Origin: Isoetes taiwanensis
Lineage: Eukaryota > Streptophyta > Lycopodiopsida > Isoetales > Isoetaceae
Direction: 5' to 3'
DNA length: 64,000 nucleotides
NCBI GenBank assembly: GCA_021234155.1
Contig: JAJEKV010000008.1
Span: forward strand, 1,817,521-1,881,520
Shown: positions 1 to 10,847 of the stretch, piece by piece
How the letters are laid out: every line of letters begins with the position of its first letter
How positions within the stretch are numbered: the stretch's first letter is position 1
The notes under the pieces: generated by a model
The model's database searches: none
What the model saw: the letters and a program-made list of their open reading frames with translations, nothing else
What the model was told of the DNA's origin: nothing
Made by a program: the position numbers and the translations under genes

Positions 1-104
1 AAATCATTCTCATTCTCATTCCAATGCCTTGATCTCCACATCGAATCTGCCTTTTCCATCTCTATAGCCATAACCAAACCTGATCTGGTAGAGCCTGAGG
101 ATTC

Positions 105-231
105 GATCGATTCAAGATGGAGATCAGAGGTCCCTTTAAGTACAAGGCTAAGGAGTAATTTGCTCCTGCAATGGTGGAGTTGTTCAACGGCTATGGTAGC
201 TAGAATGCCACCTAAGCTCATAACTCCAACA
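105..231 (-). repeat. 3' LTR, partial (left copy)
   Basis: Matches 2028-2156 closely from the AGATGG at 115 to the CCAAC at 226-230. The outer portion expected before about 105 is diverged or missing. Confidence 0.55.
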
Positions 232-243
232 CTCCTGCTTGAG
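232..243 (-). promoter_or_regulatory. Candidate polypurine tract
   Basis: On the minus strand this is CTCAAGCAGGAG, directly in front of the LTR start TGTTGGAG. It is the expected place for plus-strand priming. The same 9-mer recurs inside the element. Confidence 0.45.
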
Positions 244-1978
244 CGTGGTGGCATTGCAGTGATCAAACTACAACAAATTCATAATAAAAAATAACATTGT
301 CTCAAGAAAGAGATATCTAACAAATCAAAACAGAAATCAAGAAACCACATATTGTAGCTCACACAATTACTACTCCTGCTTGAGCAAAAGGCTGTGGATG
401 ATGAATCTCATGGTTGAGACCGCACATAGTTGCTCCTGCTTAGGGTGAAATAATCCCGATTGGGATCCTATTGAAATTGGTAGTTCAAGTGGTAGTCCAA
501 GATGGAATAGGATGCTTGCTCCTGCTAAATGTGCGCTTGAAATTTGATAACTACTGGCTATTGATCCTGGAAAAGTTCAAGAGGATAACAGAGAAAAGTC
601 TGGACAATATGGTGGGCAAATTGAGCCCATCGATGAAGACAACGATGTAGACGAAGATCAAATACAACGATCCTTTTGCTTCTTTTGATTTTCAAATCTG
701 GAAGAGACCGATTCTCCTGCTTAATCTGAAAGTCTGGTGGGAAGCTGGCTCTTCTTTATGATGCTTAAGCAAGATTGGATGTTCAAGGGACTTCAATCTT
801 GAATGGGCTGGCAAAAACAACCTTAAATCTAATGAATCAGGTCTGTCTTCAAGAGAACACATAGAACAACTTCTCCAAATGACCAAAGCCCCATGATATG
901 TAATACCACATCTCATTTGAAGCTTGGGAAGTCCATCTTCATCTTTGGGCTATTTCCCATTGAAAATCGAGCTTTTAGAATTAGAAAAAAACTGGGATGT
1001 GCCTCATGCCACTCAAGTTTGCATGTGATCAGACTAACTGTCTTTTGGTTTCGCTGGACCTACCACAGGGATATTCAACATCTTATGGATCATAGTAATT
1101 CCATCATCAAAATCCCACCCAGCAGGATTGAGCTGCTGAGATGTCTGTGCCTTCAGAACTGTAATGAGATTTTTGCCAAATGCTGGCATTGATGCAACTT
1201 CTGCCACTAAGGATGCCTCGAAAAATATCACATGGAGTTCTTTGATCCAAAATGGTTGCACTAAGTGCGGGCCTATAAAGTTGCGACCAGGAAAAAGGCT
1301 GCTGAATCTGATTATGGCTTTGGGCTTGACCATTAGTGTTTGCCATCTAGACGTCTTCTTTGGATGCTGACTAGAAATAGAGATCTGCCAGGTTTCAATC
1401 AGAGAGACATGCAATATGCTTGACATGTTGCAAGCAGGAAGATTGGCCGAAATAGTGGCAACTAGCTTCTCCTGCTTACTGCAAAACTGGCCGAGGATGA
1501 GAAAATTATGGTAAGAATTTCTAGCACTATGATCATGGCCTTCTTCCCCATGTTGAGTGCGGTTTGTCAGTACTTCCATTTGATCTTTGCAACTGTTACC
1601 ACATGATATGCTCCAGCAATCAAGATTTTGCCAAGAATTTATTACTTGGGTGAATGTCAAAGGAAATGCAATCACATAGGCCAATTCATCCCTTGCCTGT
1701 TGTCCCAAATTTAAGAAATCTGGAATTCCTCCATGATCTTGCTGGGCAAGCCTAAGTTGTGACCTGCTCCAACAATCAGAAATGCTCCTCATGTGGATGA
1801 GTAGCAAACAGATGCAAGTGGCATGAGCCAGTGCTGCCTTAAATGCGTTGTGCAAGCTTGGCTTCAGATTCGCCAAGAATCCCCCAAAATTTAACCTAAG
1901 TAGAACCAAGAAGCTATAGAAGCATGTATCTACCATCTCTTGCTTTGGGACCTTCGAGAGCTCCAAGAGCTCTAAACA

Positions 1979-1991
1979 GGCTCTGATACCA
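1979..1991 (-). promoter_or_regulatory. Primer-binding site (initiator Met-tRNA)
   Basis: Minus-strand TGGTATCAGAGCC, the canonical PBS of many plant LTR retrotransposons, sits directly after the LTR end at 1992. Confidence 0.75.
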
Positions 1992-2156
1992 TGTTGAGAA
2001 TACAAGAGATGGAGAGGAAATAATAGATTGGATTGATCGAAGATGGGGACTAGAGATCCATTAAGTACAAGGCTAAGGAGTGATTTGCTCCTACAATGGT
2101 GGAGTTGTTCAACAGTTATGGTAGCTAGAATGCCACCTAAGCTCATAACTCCAACG
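1992..2156 (-). repeat. 5' LTR (right copy)
   Basis: About 165 bp from TGTTGAGAAT (plus strand) to CTCCAACG. It is bounded on the inside by the PBS, and its outer 125 bp match the left copy. Confidence 0.6.
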
Positions 2157-2301
2157 GTAACTTCAGGCAACTGCATCATCACCAGAGGCAGATCCAGCGT
2201 CATAGCCAATGCCCGAACTAGGATAGTGGCTATAAGAATCACTGTCCAAGTTCTGCTCAAGAAGAAACCTTTCTCAGACTTGAGCAAAATGAATGCACAG
2301 A

Positions 2302-2392
2302 AAGAATAGAATAGAATAGAATAGAATAGAATAGAATAGAATAGAATAGAATAGAATAGAATAGAATAGAATAGAATATAATAGAATAGAAT
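2302..2392 (-). repeat. (TATTC)n LINE tail
   Basis: About 18 near-perfect copies of AGAAT on the plus strand, joined directly to the LINE A 3' UTR. The same pentamer ends both other LINE A copies in this window, so it is the retrotransposition tail, not an independent microsatellite. Confidence 0.75.
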
Positions 2393-2421
2393 TGTTTTTA
2401 TCGTCCACGGAGATGCAGCAG

Positions 2422-3674
2422 TCACATTACTGCCCGGATTAAAAAACCCCCGCCCCGAAGGGTTTTCGAGGGAAAAACCGTGGCGACAATAAGGCTGCGA
2501 CAACGATTAAATGGTTGGATGGGGGTATATCTCGAGCCCTCAAGTCCGGTTACTTCCCCGAATGTATGATCCGAAAGGCGCCTTTGCGGTCGTGCCCCAA
2601 ATCGATCATATGCCGGGCAGCTCTGGAAAGTGTGACACTCATCCTCAACAGCTCCCGTCTGGCAGCACTGACAAACCCTATCCTGACGTGGCTCCCCAAT
2701 CCATCGACCTGTCTCAATCCGGAGATGGTGGGCACCTGTGCGAATGGAGGCGATATGCCTGCGCTTTTTCATGGGCAGATGTGAACGTAGGTAGCGTTGT
2801 GGGCCTCGTTCTAATGTGGGATTTATGTGCTGCTTGTAATGTGCTGTTTTGACTTGCTCCAGGGCCCTGGAATCCCAAAGCTTGCTGGAGAAACAAGCAT
2901 CAAGGTAACATCTCAGGCTGTCGCGATCTGCCTCTGTTTCTACCTGGATGCACATGTGCTCCTGGACATTCCATCTAGTTAGCCACTGCACTCTTTTATC
3001 CTTCCAACAATTCTTGAGTCATTGTGGTCCCATTGCCACTGCATAAGCCAAGTGCGGTAGACGATCATCATCCATATTTACCACCTTCTGGAAATAGACG
3101 ATGTGTCTATCAAGGGCCGCTCGCTGAAGTGGCAGGAAACCTGTCTCCTGCAACAAAATTTGATATGGGACCGTGGATTTCACTCCGAGTGCCCGTGCTA
3201 AGAAGGCCTTCTGCACCTGTTCTAAGTCGCTCCAAGTAGCAAGGGACACCACTGGGCCCCAGACTTCAACCCCGTACAAAAGAACGGACTCTACCAATAC
3301 CCTGAACAGATGTGCCTGATGTCCCCAATCATATAATTCTGCTCTGTGGTTATTGTTCTGCATTGCATAAAGTGCTTTCCAGCATGCTGCTACACGCAAT
3401 CTTATGGAAGTGTCACAGCATAGTGTAGAAGGAAACTCCACTCCCAGATACTTGTAGGTGGGTGTCACCTCCACTTGTTGCCCTCGATAAGTGAATGAAA
3501 GGGTCTTGGATGGCGCGAGGATGAGATTAGGACCACCTTAGTCTTGGCCAGATTGACGTTCATGTTCTGGCAGAATATATCCAGAGCATCTAGGTGAGAC
3601 TGCATATCCTCTGGAGTGTGAGCTAAGAGGTCAACATCATCTGCATAGATGAGTTGCCTGATGACCTGATGCAA
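2422..3674 (-). pseudogene. LINE A ORF2 fragment (reverse transcriptase C-terminal half, CCHC)
   Basis: Read on the minus strand in at least three frames: 3465-3674 has the RT catalytic motif IYADDVDLLAHT and the following VNLAKTKVV block; 3019-3474 has the thumb-like YKYLGVEF ... LLYGVEVWGP region; 2422-2991 has the C-terminal zinc-binding motif CQCCQTGAVEDECHTF. This order (palm, thumb, Cys-His C-terminus) is that of LINE ORF2 proteins. Frame changes between the pieces mean it cannot encode an active enzyme. Endonuclease and RT fingers are missing. Confidence 0.75.
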
Positions 3675-3878
3675 AGAGTAGGATCGCTAAAAAAGCAGCT
3701 AGTTTCTCCCTTTTTAGAAGCTTATGAAAAGAACTAAGGCTTTCGATAATGTGCCAAAGTTGTTCAAAAAAGGCCAGACTCTCTTCTTTATATATCTTTT
3801 TATTATATTTCTAGCGATACATCCTTCTCTTTGTTTTTTGAGTTCCCAATGGTTCCCAAGCACAAAATCCTTTTTCCT

Positions 3879-4801
3879 TTATTTCTGAATAAAAAAATTT
3901 TCCCCCAAAAAAACTTGTAAAAACCATTTGCAAATATAATTTGGAGACACATAGCATTTTATACTCCATTTACCCTGTTCAGAATCGTGGGTGATTATTC
4001 TCTTAGCTATGGAACAAGCTATTACCAAAGCACCCTCCAGTTTATCGTGAAAGGGGCCATCTGCCAGAATGGTGTTCCCCTTGTTGCAAGCATTTACGTC
4101 AAGGTAAGTGGATCCGCCTTCCGGCTGATTTCTTGAACCATTCTTATGCGGAATGGCAAATCGCTATCAAAAACCTTTAGAATCCGGTGAAGCTCTTACC
4201 TTGACGTAGTACAATGGCATGGGGTCATCCATTCTTGCTGCTCCCATGACCTGCAAAATCCAGTTGCGCCTACACGACGCTTTCGGATTCTGAAGGTCAT
4301 GAGCCAACAATAATGGTTTCCCCCATTCTACATAACATCTAAATCAAATATTTTTGTACGCAACATAGTTAACCTTGGCCCTATCTTTTCTACCAAACTA
4401 GCTACTATCTTAAAGGAAGCAGGTGATCTTGAGGTATCTACACTAATACATTTTATAGAAAGTCCTTTGGAGGGTATGGAAATTATATTCCACTCATCCT
4501 TTATAGGATTACGAACCCTGATGTAGTCATCAGTATCTATTACACAGACTATACCTTGATCACAACAATTTGCATGCTCGTATTTTCCAAGTGTCGTCTT
4601 CAGTGTTTTGCGTGTATGTATGGATTTATCTTCCAATATGGACTCTGTAAAATCGACTGGGCACGTATTGGAGCTTGGCAGAATATTGCAAAAACAAATC
4701 GCATCTTTCCACTGCTTGCGCATAAGCAAGCATGATCTGACAAGATTCTCAATTTCCAGGCGTGCCAAGATTCTGAATTGAAAAGATTCTGAAAAGAGCA
4801 T
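3879..4801 (-). pseudogene. F-box family gene, one intron, one frameshift
   Basis: F-box proteins are substrate adaptors of SCF ubiquitin ligases. The minus-strand frame from ATG at 4801 starts with an F-box-like helix pattern (FRILARLEIENLV, then MRKQWKDA), followed by a region with VRNPIKDEWN and FKIVAS, which recalls the F-box-associated/kelch-type domains of plant F-box proteins. A stop occurs at about 4328, but the next frame continues without a gap (VEWGKPLLLA ... DDPMPLYYVK), so a single base change broke the frame. A 75-nt intron follows (4125-4199, GTAAG...CAG); splicing it is phase-0 and joins to PEGGSTYLDVNACNKG and an open frame down to the stop at 3879. No Skp1-interaction test is possible by eye. 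It could be a working gene with an assembly error. Confidence 0.55.
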
Positions 4802-5978
4802 TTCTTCACTTTTTTTCTGCTATAGTGCAAGCCATAATACCGCTTAAGATCTTTTCTTTTCCTCTACATACCAACTGCTTCTTCTTCATTTCCAACTGCT
4901 TGGCACCTCCTTTGGCTTCAAACTTGAAATATTCAGCAAAAAAATTGAAAAACCAACTGCAAATACCTCTTCTGGTAGGAGAAGCTGCTTCAGTCTCCAT
5001 ACCTTCGGAGAAGGAAAACCTAATTGCCTTATACCTAGCCTTTTCTGTCATGCAGCCTTTTGTTAGATCCTTTTTATAGAACATTGGAAATGAGGACAAA
5101 CCATTAGGCTACTTTCAAGCATGTCTTCAAGATAGCTGACATAGAACGGAATGGTTTTACAAACGTCAAGCCTTAAGGAACATGTATGGCTGGCTCATTC
5201 GCACGGAATGGAATAGCATTTTTCAAAAAAGTGCTTAGAATGATCAGAAACATTGAGATCTTTCAAGATATGACCTTCAAATATGTTAGTTCATAACAAC
5301 AATGTCTCAAAGTAGATAAAAAAATTTAAATACAGTTAAATAATGCATTTTTTTTTTTAAATCATAAGTAAATGTACTTTCAAAACAAATTTTGTCATGC
5401 AATTCAAAAGCCTAAACATTTGAATGAAAAAATAAATTATCAAAATCCTTGAGCCAAAGCAGCCTAATATTTAGAAGCCACGCTATGAGTCCGTGCATGT
5501 CGTCTAAGCAGGACTTCTTGATCATCATCATGATCAGTTCCTTCTCCATGATCTTCATCCTCTTCATTTTGATTATCACCCTTAACATCTTCAATATCCA
5601 CATGGTCATTGATAGATCCCTCTTCCTCTGAGACACCAGCACTTTCTTACAGTTTCCCTCTTCTTCCTCTTCCTCCTCATCGTGCCACCCAATTGATACA
5701 ACTTCTTTTTACCCCGCACTTAAGCACTTCTTTTTATAACTTCTTAAGCAATTCTTTTTTTTCCCTCACTGTCCTCCAATACTGTCACCCCATATGACAT
5801 TTTTTCAAGAATTTAAAGGATAAAAGTACATAATCAAATCCTACCAGTACGTCAAAGATAACCCTTCAAGAAATTGAAGTGAGTGAAATATATAAGCTTC
5901 ATTGCATTGATCCTAGATAAGTCCCAGACCCACAAAATTTGATGAATCATTTATTTATACACCACTTATTTTCTTAAT
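4802..5978. other. Mostly unassigned spacer with an acidic open stretch
   Basis: A 97-codon minus-strand frame (4806-5099) lies just upstream of the F-box gene but shows no known domain and ends in a stop before it. At 5412-5690 the minus strand has runs rich in Asp/Glu codons (about EEEEEEE, then EDEDHGEG and DHDDDQ) that change frame once and end in TAA near 5470. This could be the acidic tail of an unknown exon. The rest looks like AT-rich non-coding DNA. Confidence 0.3.
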
Positions 5979-5992
5979 GTAAATAGATTTTT
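5979..5992. repeat. Target-site duplication, left
   Basis: GTAAATAGATTTTT here matches 6860-6873 (GTAAATAGACTTTT) with one mismatch, flanking the LINE fragment between them. Confidence 0.6.
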
Positions 5993-6859
5993 ATGTAATT
6001 TGATGAATCATTTATCTGTGTAAGATGCATGCAGGACCAGGAGAATGAAGGACACCTCTTCGAAAATTGTCTTTGGGCAGAATGGATTCTTGAATTGGCT
6101 GAAACTGAGCTTAATATCCCTAATCTGGCCAATATGCAGGCCATTGACCTCTTTTTCCCGGTCAACCTTGTAGACTGGAGGAGGTATATTCTCCTATGGA
6201 GAATTTGGAAAGGGAGGAATGCTCTAATCTTCAATGAAGAAATTGTCTGGCCAAATGCAATTATCAAGCAAGCCCAATATGACATTAATTGGGTTTTGGA
6301 GATCTGTGAAAATCAGGTTTAAAAGGTCTACTTCTAATCTTTTTCTTTATTGTTTTCAGGTAATATACTCATCATGTTTAAAAGATTGAGGTGGAGAAGA
6401 ATGAATCTTCATGCAAATGCATTGTGGCTGGCTCAATTTGGGGTCGAGGTGCCAAATGAGCATGAAGAAGGATGCCACTGTCACTGTGCTTGCACCACTA
6501 ATTTTGATGAAAAGAGACACATTCTGTGTACTGCGAAAGACAAAAAAAATCGGTTTAATCCAGGAAAGGCTCACTTGTGTAACTGCCCTATTCATTGTTG
6601 CTAATAAGGGCATGGGCAGAAAGGATCACTCTCGGAGGGAACCCAAGAAAAGGAGATTTTCCAGCAGCTGAACTACTCTTCAAAGAGTTTTTCAAATTAT
6701 CCGAACTATTATGATTTTTGGTTTTCAGATAATTTTGTTTTTTTAGGGCCCTTAACCTGCCCTTTCAAAATGGTTCTTCTTCTAAAATGCTCCCGAGCAT
6801 ATCATGTAATATTTCCATACATACATTAATATATATACGCTGCCTTCAATTAAAAAAAA
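5993..6859 (+). mobile_element. 5'-truncated LINE with target-site duplication
   Basis: An 867-bp insertion flanked by a 14-bp duplication (one mismatch) and ending in an A-rich tail (TTAAAAAAAA). Near its 5' end it encodes the C-terminal end of a LINE ORF2; the remaining ~530 bp is 3' UTR with no coding sign. All three marks (5' truncation, A tail, TSD) fit target-primed reverse transcription. Confidence 0.7.
6014..6322 (+). pseudogene. Reverse-transcriptase zinc-binding (zf-RVT) domain fragment
   Basis: The frame reads CVRCMQDQENEGHLFENC (Cys-x2-Cys-x8-His-x4-Cys), then WAEWILELAE and WRRYILLWRIWKGRNALIF. This is the pattern of the zf-RVT domain at the C-terminus of plant L1-type ORF2 proteins, including the tryptophan-rich segment. 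Stops after VLEICENQV. Only this terminal domain survives; the RT itself is absent. Confidence 0.7.
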
Positions 6860-6873
6860 GTAAATAGACTTTT
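6860..6873. repeat. Target-site duplication, right
   Basis: GTAAATAGACTTTT, partner of 5979-5992. Confidence 0.6.
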
Positions 6874-7977
6874 CAACCTCGCCACAAGGAACTAGTGATA
6901 ATGATGTCATCCCTACCATAATTTGCTAGCTTGTCTCCTATGCCAATTAGGAAATTTGTTACATGCTTATGATAATTTCCTTTGAAATGAGGAAGATGTA
7001 TAAAGGAGCCTGCATATTCAACAACGTACTTGGGGGTATCTTTGTTTGTTTTGTGTAGATTAATGAAGATATCAAATTGTTATGGCTATTTGCATATTTC
7101 CAACAGCTCTTGTTGCCTGGAGTCACCCCCCGTGTGAATATGCACCCAAACCAAAGGGGGTTTAAGGGGGATTTTAATTTAAATGTGTTGGACCCAATGG
7201 TTGTGTTAATTAATGTCAATGGTAGTTATGTGTTGGTTGTTAATGTCAATAGTTGTTATGTGTTGGTTGTTATGTGTTGGGGGATTTAATTTTTATATGT
7301 TGGATGTTAATGGTTTGTGTTAATGTTAGGGACGTCCCCCCCATGTGACAAAAATTTTAGAAGTCAAACCAGAAAAAAACTAGAATTCATTTGAGGCTTT
7401 CATCACATGTAGCTTTTGAATTTTATCACAATAAAACAAATAGAACATAAGTAAAAGTTACCATAAAGATAGAGCGCATTGATCCCATTATTCTGAAAGT
7501 CATAAAGTTTGCAACACCCATACACAAACATTTCTCAACTGGAATTTAACAGCAGCCTTTGGCCTCTACGGATTCTTGTGGTGAGAAACCAAAGTGGGAA
7601 ACTTTTCTGCTTGTTAGCACAAGGATCTAGAAGCCTTGGAATTTGCTAACTGCCTCAAAATCTAAAAATGCATGGTAAGTTTTTGCAACCTTCATTCGGA
7701 ATGAGCCATAAAACAATATCCAAAGTGCAATCCTGTATTAATCAGTTGGTAGGATGTGAAAGCCTACCAAACCCGACCGAAAAAATGCTGTTTTAGCATA
7801 GATAACTTAACCAAACATATCCATATCATACACTATCAAAAAGATCTCGGAGAGAGCTTTCCAACGCAATAAAAATCATCTCAAACAGAGCTCTGGATCA
7901 AAATTTATGATAAGAAATGTGTTGCCGGCGGGGAAACTAGTACTGCACTACATGCGCCCTTCAAGCCCTTCATGTGC
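6874..7977. other. Unassigned spacer
   Basis: No supported gene. Around 7190-7330 there is a loose repeat built from GTTGGTTGTTAATGTC-like words (GT-rich). The rest is ordinary AT-rich sequence. Confidence 0.4.
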
Positions 7978-8091
7978 CCATTATGCACCACACACACAAA
8001 AAGAGGGCTTTTGTTGTGAGCCATTGGTTGTTGACCATTATGCACCACACGCACAAAAAAGGGGCTTTTGTTGTGAGCCATTGGTTGTTGA
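7978..8091. repeat. 57-bp tandem duplication
   Basis: Two adjacent copies (7978-8034 and 8035-8091), each running from CCATTATGCACCACAC to GGTTGTTGA with only a few differences. A third copy begins (ACCATTGG) and stops. Confidence 0.8.
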
Positions 8092-9948
8092 CCATTGGAA
8101 AAAAAAGGCTAAAATCAATGGCTCAGAAATGGTGCACTCTAGATGTACGCATTAGTACATCCATTTGAATACATCACGAAATCATAGGAAAACCTTAGTG
8201 AAAGCGTACAAAAACACAAAGAAAACCCCCTGTTATTATGCTACATATTTGTATCCCCTGGCTATTTTACTGATTATGGCAAACAAAGACTGGATAAACT
8301 CTTTGTCTATTTTATCACCAAAAGCTGTGATTTCGATTTTGTTCCTGGTTAACAGACCGCTGCCTAACGTGGCTACAAGCTTATCGTACTCATTATTCAG
8401 CCAGTCTTATATGTAGAGGCGATTATAAAAAAGTCTATGCTGCGTAAATGAAGCAGAAGTCGGTGTGCCAAATTCAATTCGCCTCTGTTCTATGGAGGTG
8501 CTAGTCTTATATGCAGGAAATGGGAGACATTCAACGAATTCTACTTCTACCCCGGGAAATGGAAATCATATATTCATGCAAAATTACTGTTTAATAAAAG
8601 TGATAAACAGGAGATTATAATCAGTCGAGACAAATTTGAGCTGCTCAAAATATGCAATCTATTCGGTGATAGGATGCATTCTTACCTCAGGGCCTTTACT
8701 CCATGAACACCTTCAATCGCAGAAATTCGAGCAGCAACAGATGCGAGAGTATTAGTGGCGATTATAGAAGGTGGAAGCTAGTTAGGAAATACCTTCCAAA
8801 GAATCAGAAGGAAAGAAAAGATGTTGTTCAAGCTGAGTTTTGGCGGTAAAATAAGATCAACTTACACCGCAGCTGCAATTTGCCTTTGAGTTGGAACTCA
8901 GGGCTGTGAATTTATCGATTGATGCACGCGGGACGACGATAAAAATTGCAGCTCGGCAAGATGCTTTGCAGCCTGTCATGCTTATTTGCAGCAATTGCCT
9001 TCTCTAAAAAATGTATGTGAACCTAGCATAAGACGTACTTTTAGAGCAACTAAAATCCAAGCCCCCGAGCTAAAATCCAAGCTACTTGCAGAACCTAGAT
9101 AGTTTAAATCAGCATATTTTCAGTACTATAAGAAGCATTGTAGCACACAATAAACTGTCCCTCTTTGGCGAAATCAATCATTCTTATGCTATGTTCCTTG
9201 CAATCCACTATTTGTGAACAAAAGGTATTTAGTATATTTGAATTACATATAAAGGTATAAATGGGCGGCGATATTCCACAATATATTTCGTATTGGGGAA
9301 GGGCATTCTCGCAATGATTAGGACTATGATTTAGATATAGTATTACATAACGAATGGTATATTTCAAGTAATTTGAGCAGCTTGTTTGGTTTAGTAGTAA
9401 TCTTATTGTTTTAGATGGCTTTTGCTTTTATGGTACAAAATAGAAAGAGACGCAACGAATTTTGGCAAGCATTGAAATGCAAATGTTGTTGTATTTTCAT
9501 GCTGATAGAAGCGGGGGTTTTGATATAAGTCTTTTCATTGGGTATTCAAGCAAAGATGAAGAAATCTGGCTATGCATCGCTCAGGAAGCAGAAGTACTAA
9601 AGCTACACCCGAACAGGTAGATTGTGAAAATGGATGAGGAAAATGATGTTGTAAATCAAGGCCCCACAATCAGAACTAAAGTTTCGCATGGTCTTGATAC
9701 ACGAAATTCATATTTCTTTCTATGCTTTGTTTGTTAAGCTCTATATATTTGCCTGTTTTTTGGATTAAACATCACATTTGGATCCCTTTATGTATGAATA
9801 TGAGAAAAGTTTTGTTAAATGTTGTAATAGTTGTAATAGTTTTGTTAGATCTAGTAGTTAGAGTGGGTTCTAGGCCATCTGGTGCAGAGGAATAATTCCT
9901 GCTGATAAAGTTCGAGAATTTGTGCAGGAGAGTTGACGAAATTGCTTG
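8092..9948. other. Unassigned spacer
   Basis: Short open stretches exist on both strands (for example a minus-strand 55-codon frame ending near 8238), but none joins to another through consistent splice sites. I could not support a gene here. Confidence 0.35.
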
Positions 9949-10035
9949 TTCAGCCAAGTGGGGTCTAAAGTGTAAACCAATTTGGGGTCTGTGGGTTCAA
10001 ATTCCACATTGACATTGTAGACAGGGCACAACAAT

Positions 10036-10075
<40 letters not shown>
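9949..10075 (+). mobile_element. tRNA-related SINE candidate ending in poly(T)
   Basis: A box-A-like TTCAGCCAAGTGG (9949-9961) is followed about 33 bp later by a good box B, GGTTCAAATTC (9994-10004), and then CACATTGACA. Order and spacing resemble a class-II (Leu/Ser-type) tRNA gene. The sequence then runs into 39 consecutive T (10037-10075). A folded tRNA is not evident, so a decayed SINE is more likely than a tRNA gene. Confidence 0.35.
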
Positions 10076-10076
<1 letters not shown>

Positions 10077-10193
10077 GCCCGGGTGCTTCATAGATGTTGC
10101 TGCATGCAACTCTTTTCTTTTTCTTTTTTTATTTCTTCTTTGAAGAACGAAAAAACTATATTAAAAAGAAAGTATTATTACAAAGAAATACTA

Positions 10194-10847
10194 AGGAAGC
10201 CTAGACGGGGTCAAGGAAGGGGTGGCCCATGGCGTGGGGACAGAGTTGGCCGTGGTAGAGGTTATGGAAGGAAAGATAGCAGGTCAGGGGCAGCAAGAGA
10301 TCAAGGAAGAGGAGAAGCACAGGCTGCCACCATCTGAGATCCGCCTACTGAGACTATTCACATGTGCGCTGCAATGGAGCAGGGCAATGTGGATGGTCAA
10401 GCTGCTGTTATTCGCGTTCCAGGTATTATTGATGGATGCTCAATTGTTTTCCTTATTGATTGTGGCAGTACCCATGGTTTTATTTCTCCAAGTTTGATTG
10501 CTAAGTTAAATTTGCATGCAATTGAATGGCCTGCGAGGTATGTAGAACTAACCGATGGCAAGGTTAAGCCATCGTATGCTATGGTCGAGTGTCTTGAATT
10601 TAAAGCAAAGAATACGGTGTCTCATGCTGATTTTGAGATTATTGGCCATGGAAAGTATGATGCCATACTGGGAATGTCATGGTTGAGACGGTGGGGTGCT
10701 CGCATTGACTGTGCTAGGCAACTAGTCCGTTGCTCTAGTCCAGATGGGAAAGAACATGTGTTGGAAGGGTTCGCTTCATCACATGCCATCATTCCATTGA
10801 CTTGGAAGGGGCTTAAGAAGCAACTCAGAAGAGGTTGCTCCAGATAG
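10194..10847 (+). pseudogene. Gag tail and retroviral-type aspartic protease
   Basis: A short Arg/Gly-rich segment (10200-10300, GQGRGG, GRGRGYG), probably the C-terminal end of gag, precedes an open frame at 10362-10847. That frame has the protease active-site region FLIDCGSTHGFIS; in plant RVP_2 proteases the catalytic Asp lies in this D-[CST]-G-[AS]-[ST]-H box. The downstream ILGMSWLRRWGARIDC closes the domain. A frame change separates the RG segment from the protease. Confidence 0.7.

Larger units (their letters stand above)
105..2156 (-). mobile_element. Non-autonomous LTR retroelement (TRIM/LARD-like)
   Basis: Two direct repeats of about 125 bp (roughly 105-231 and 2028-2156) bound 1.8 kb without a credible coding region. 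On the minus strand the right-hand repeat ends ...CA and is followed at once by TGGTATCAGAGCC (plus strand 1979-1991), the standard plant primer-binding site for initiator Met-tRNA. The left-hand repeat starts TGTTGGAG and is preceded by the purine-rich AAGCAGGAG. That gives LTR, PBS, body, PPT, LTR in the correct order for a minus-strand element. The long minus-strand open frame over 1034-2503 runs through a microsatellite and other elements and is not a gene. No gag or pol motif was seen, so movement would depend on another element. The left LTR lacks recognisable similarity over its outer part. Confidence 0.6.
2302..3685 (-). mobile_element. LINE family A, 5'-truncated copy 1
   Basis: A minus-strand non-LTR retrotransposon fragment carries the RT palm and C-terminal part of ORF2, then a short 3' UTR, then a (TATTC)n tail in its own orientation (plus-strand AGAAT repeats 2302-2392). 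The 3' UTR is shared with the copies ending at 21460 and 39736, which defines the family. Similarity to the 39.7-41.85 kb copy stops near 3685, just upstream of the YADD motif, so this copy is 5'-truncated as usual for LINEs. Confidence 0.75.

Noticed and set aside
1034..2503. 489-codon minus-strand open frame
   Set aside because: It crosses the (GAATA)n tail of a LINE (giving SILFY repeats), an LTR and a PBS. No domain, and element structure explains the sequence.
3983..4104. Plus-strand exon-like stretch (splice-like TTCAG and CAAG|GTAAGT, codons GDYSLSYGTSYYQS)
   Set aside because: The minus strand of the same bases is the last exon of the F-box gene in phase; two overlapping antisense exons are unlikely.
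8404..8979. Possible short spliced minus-strand gene (ATG at 8979, GTAAGT-type donors, open stretches at 8690-8760 and 8240-8405)
   Set aside because: On careful joining, the second exon carries a stop in the required frame, and the last open stretch cannot be reached in phase.
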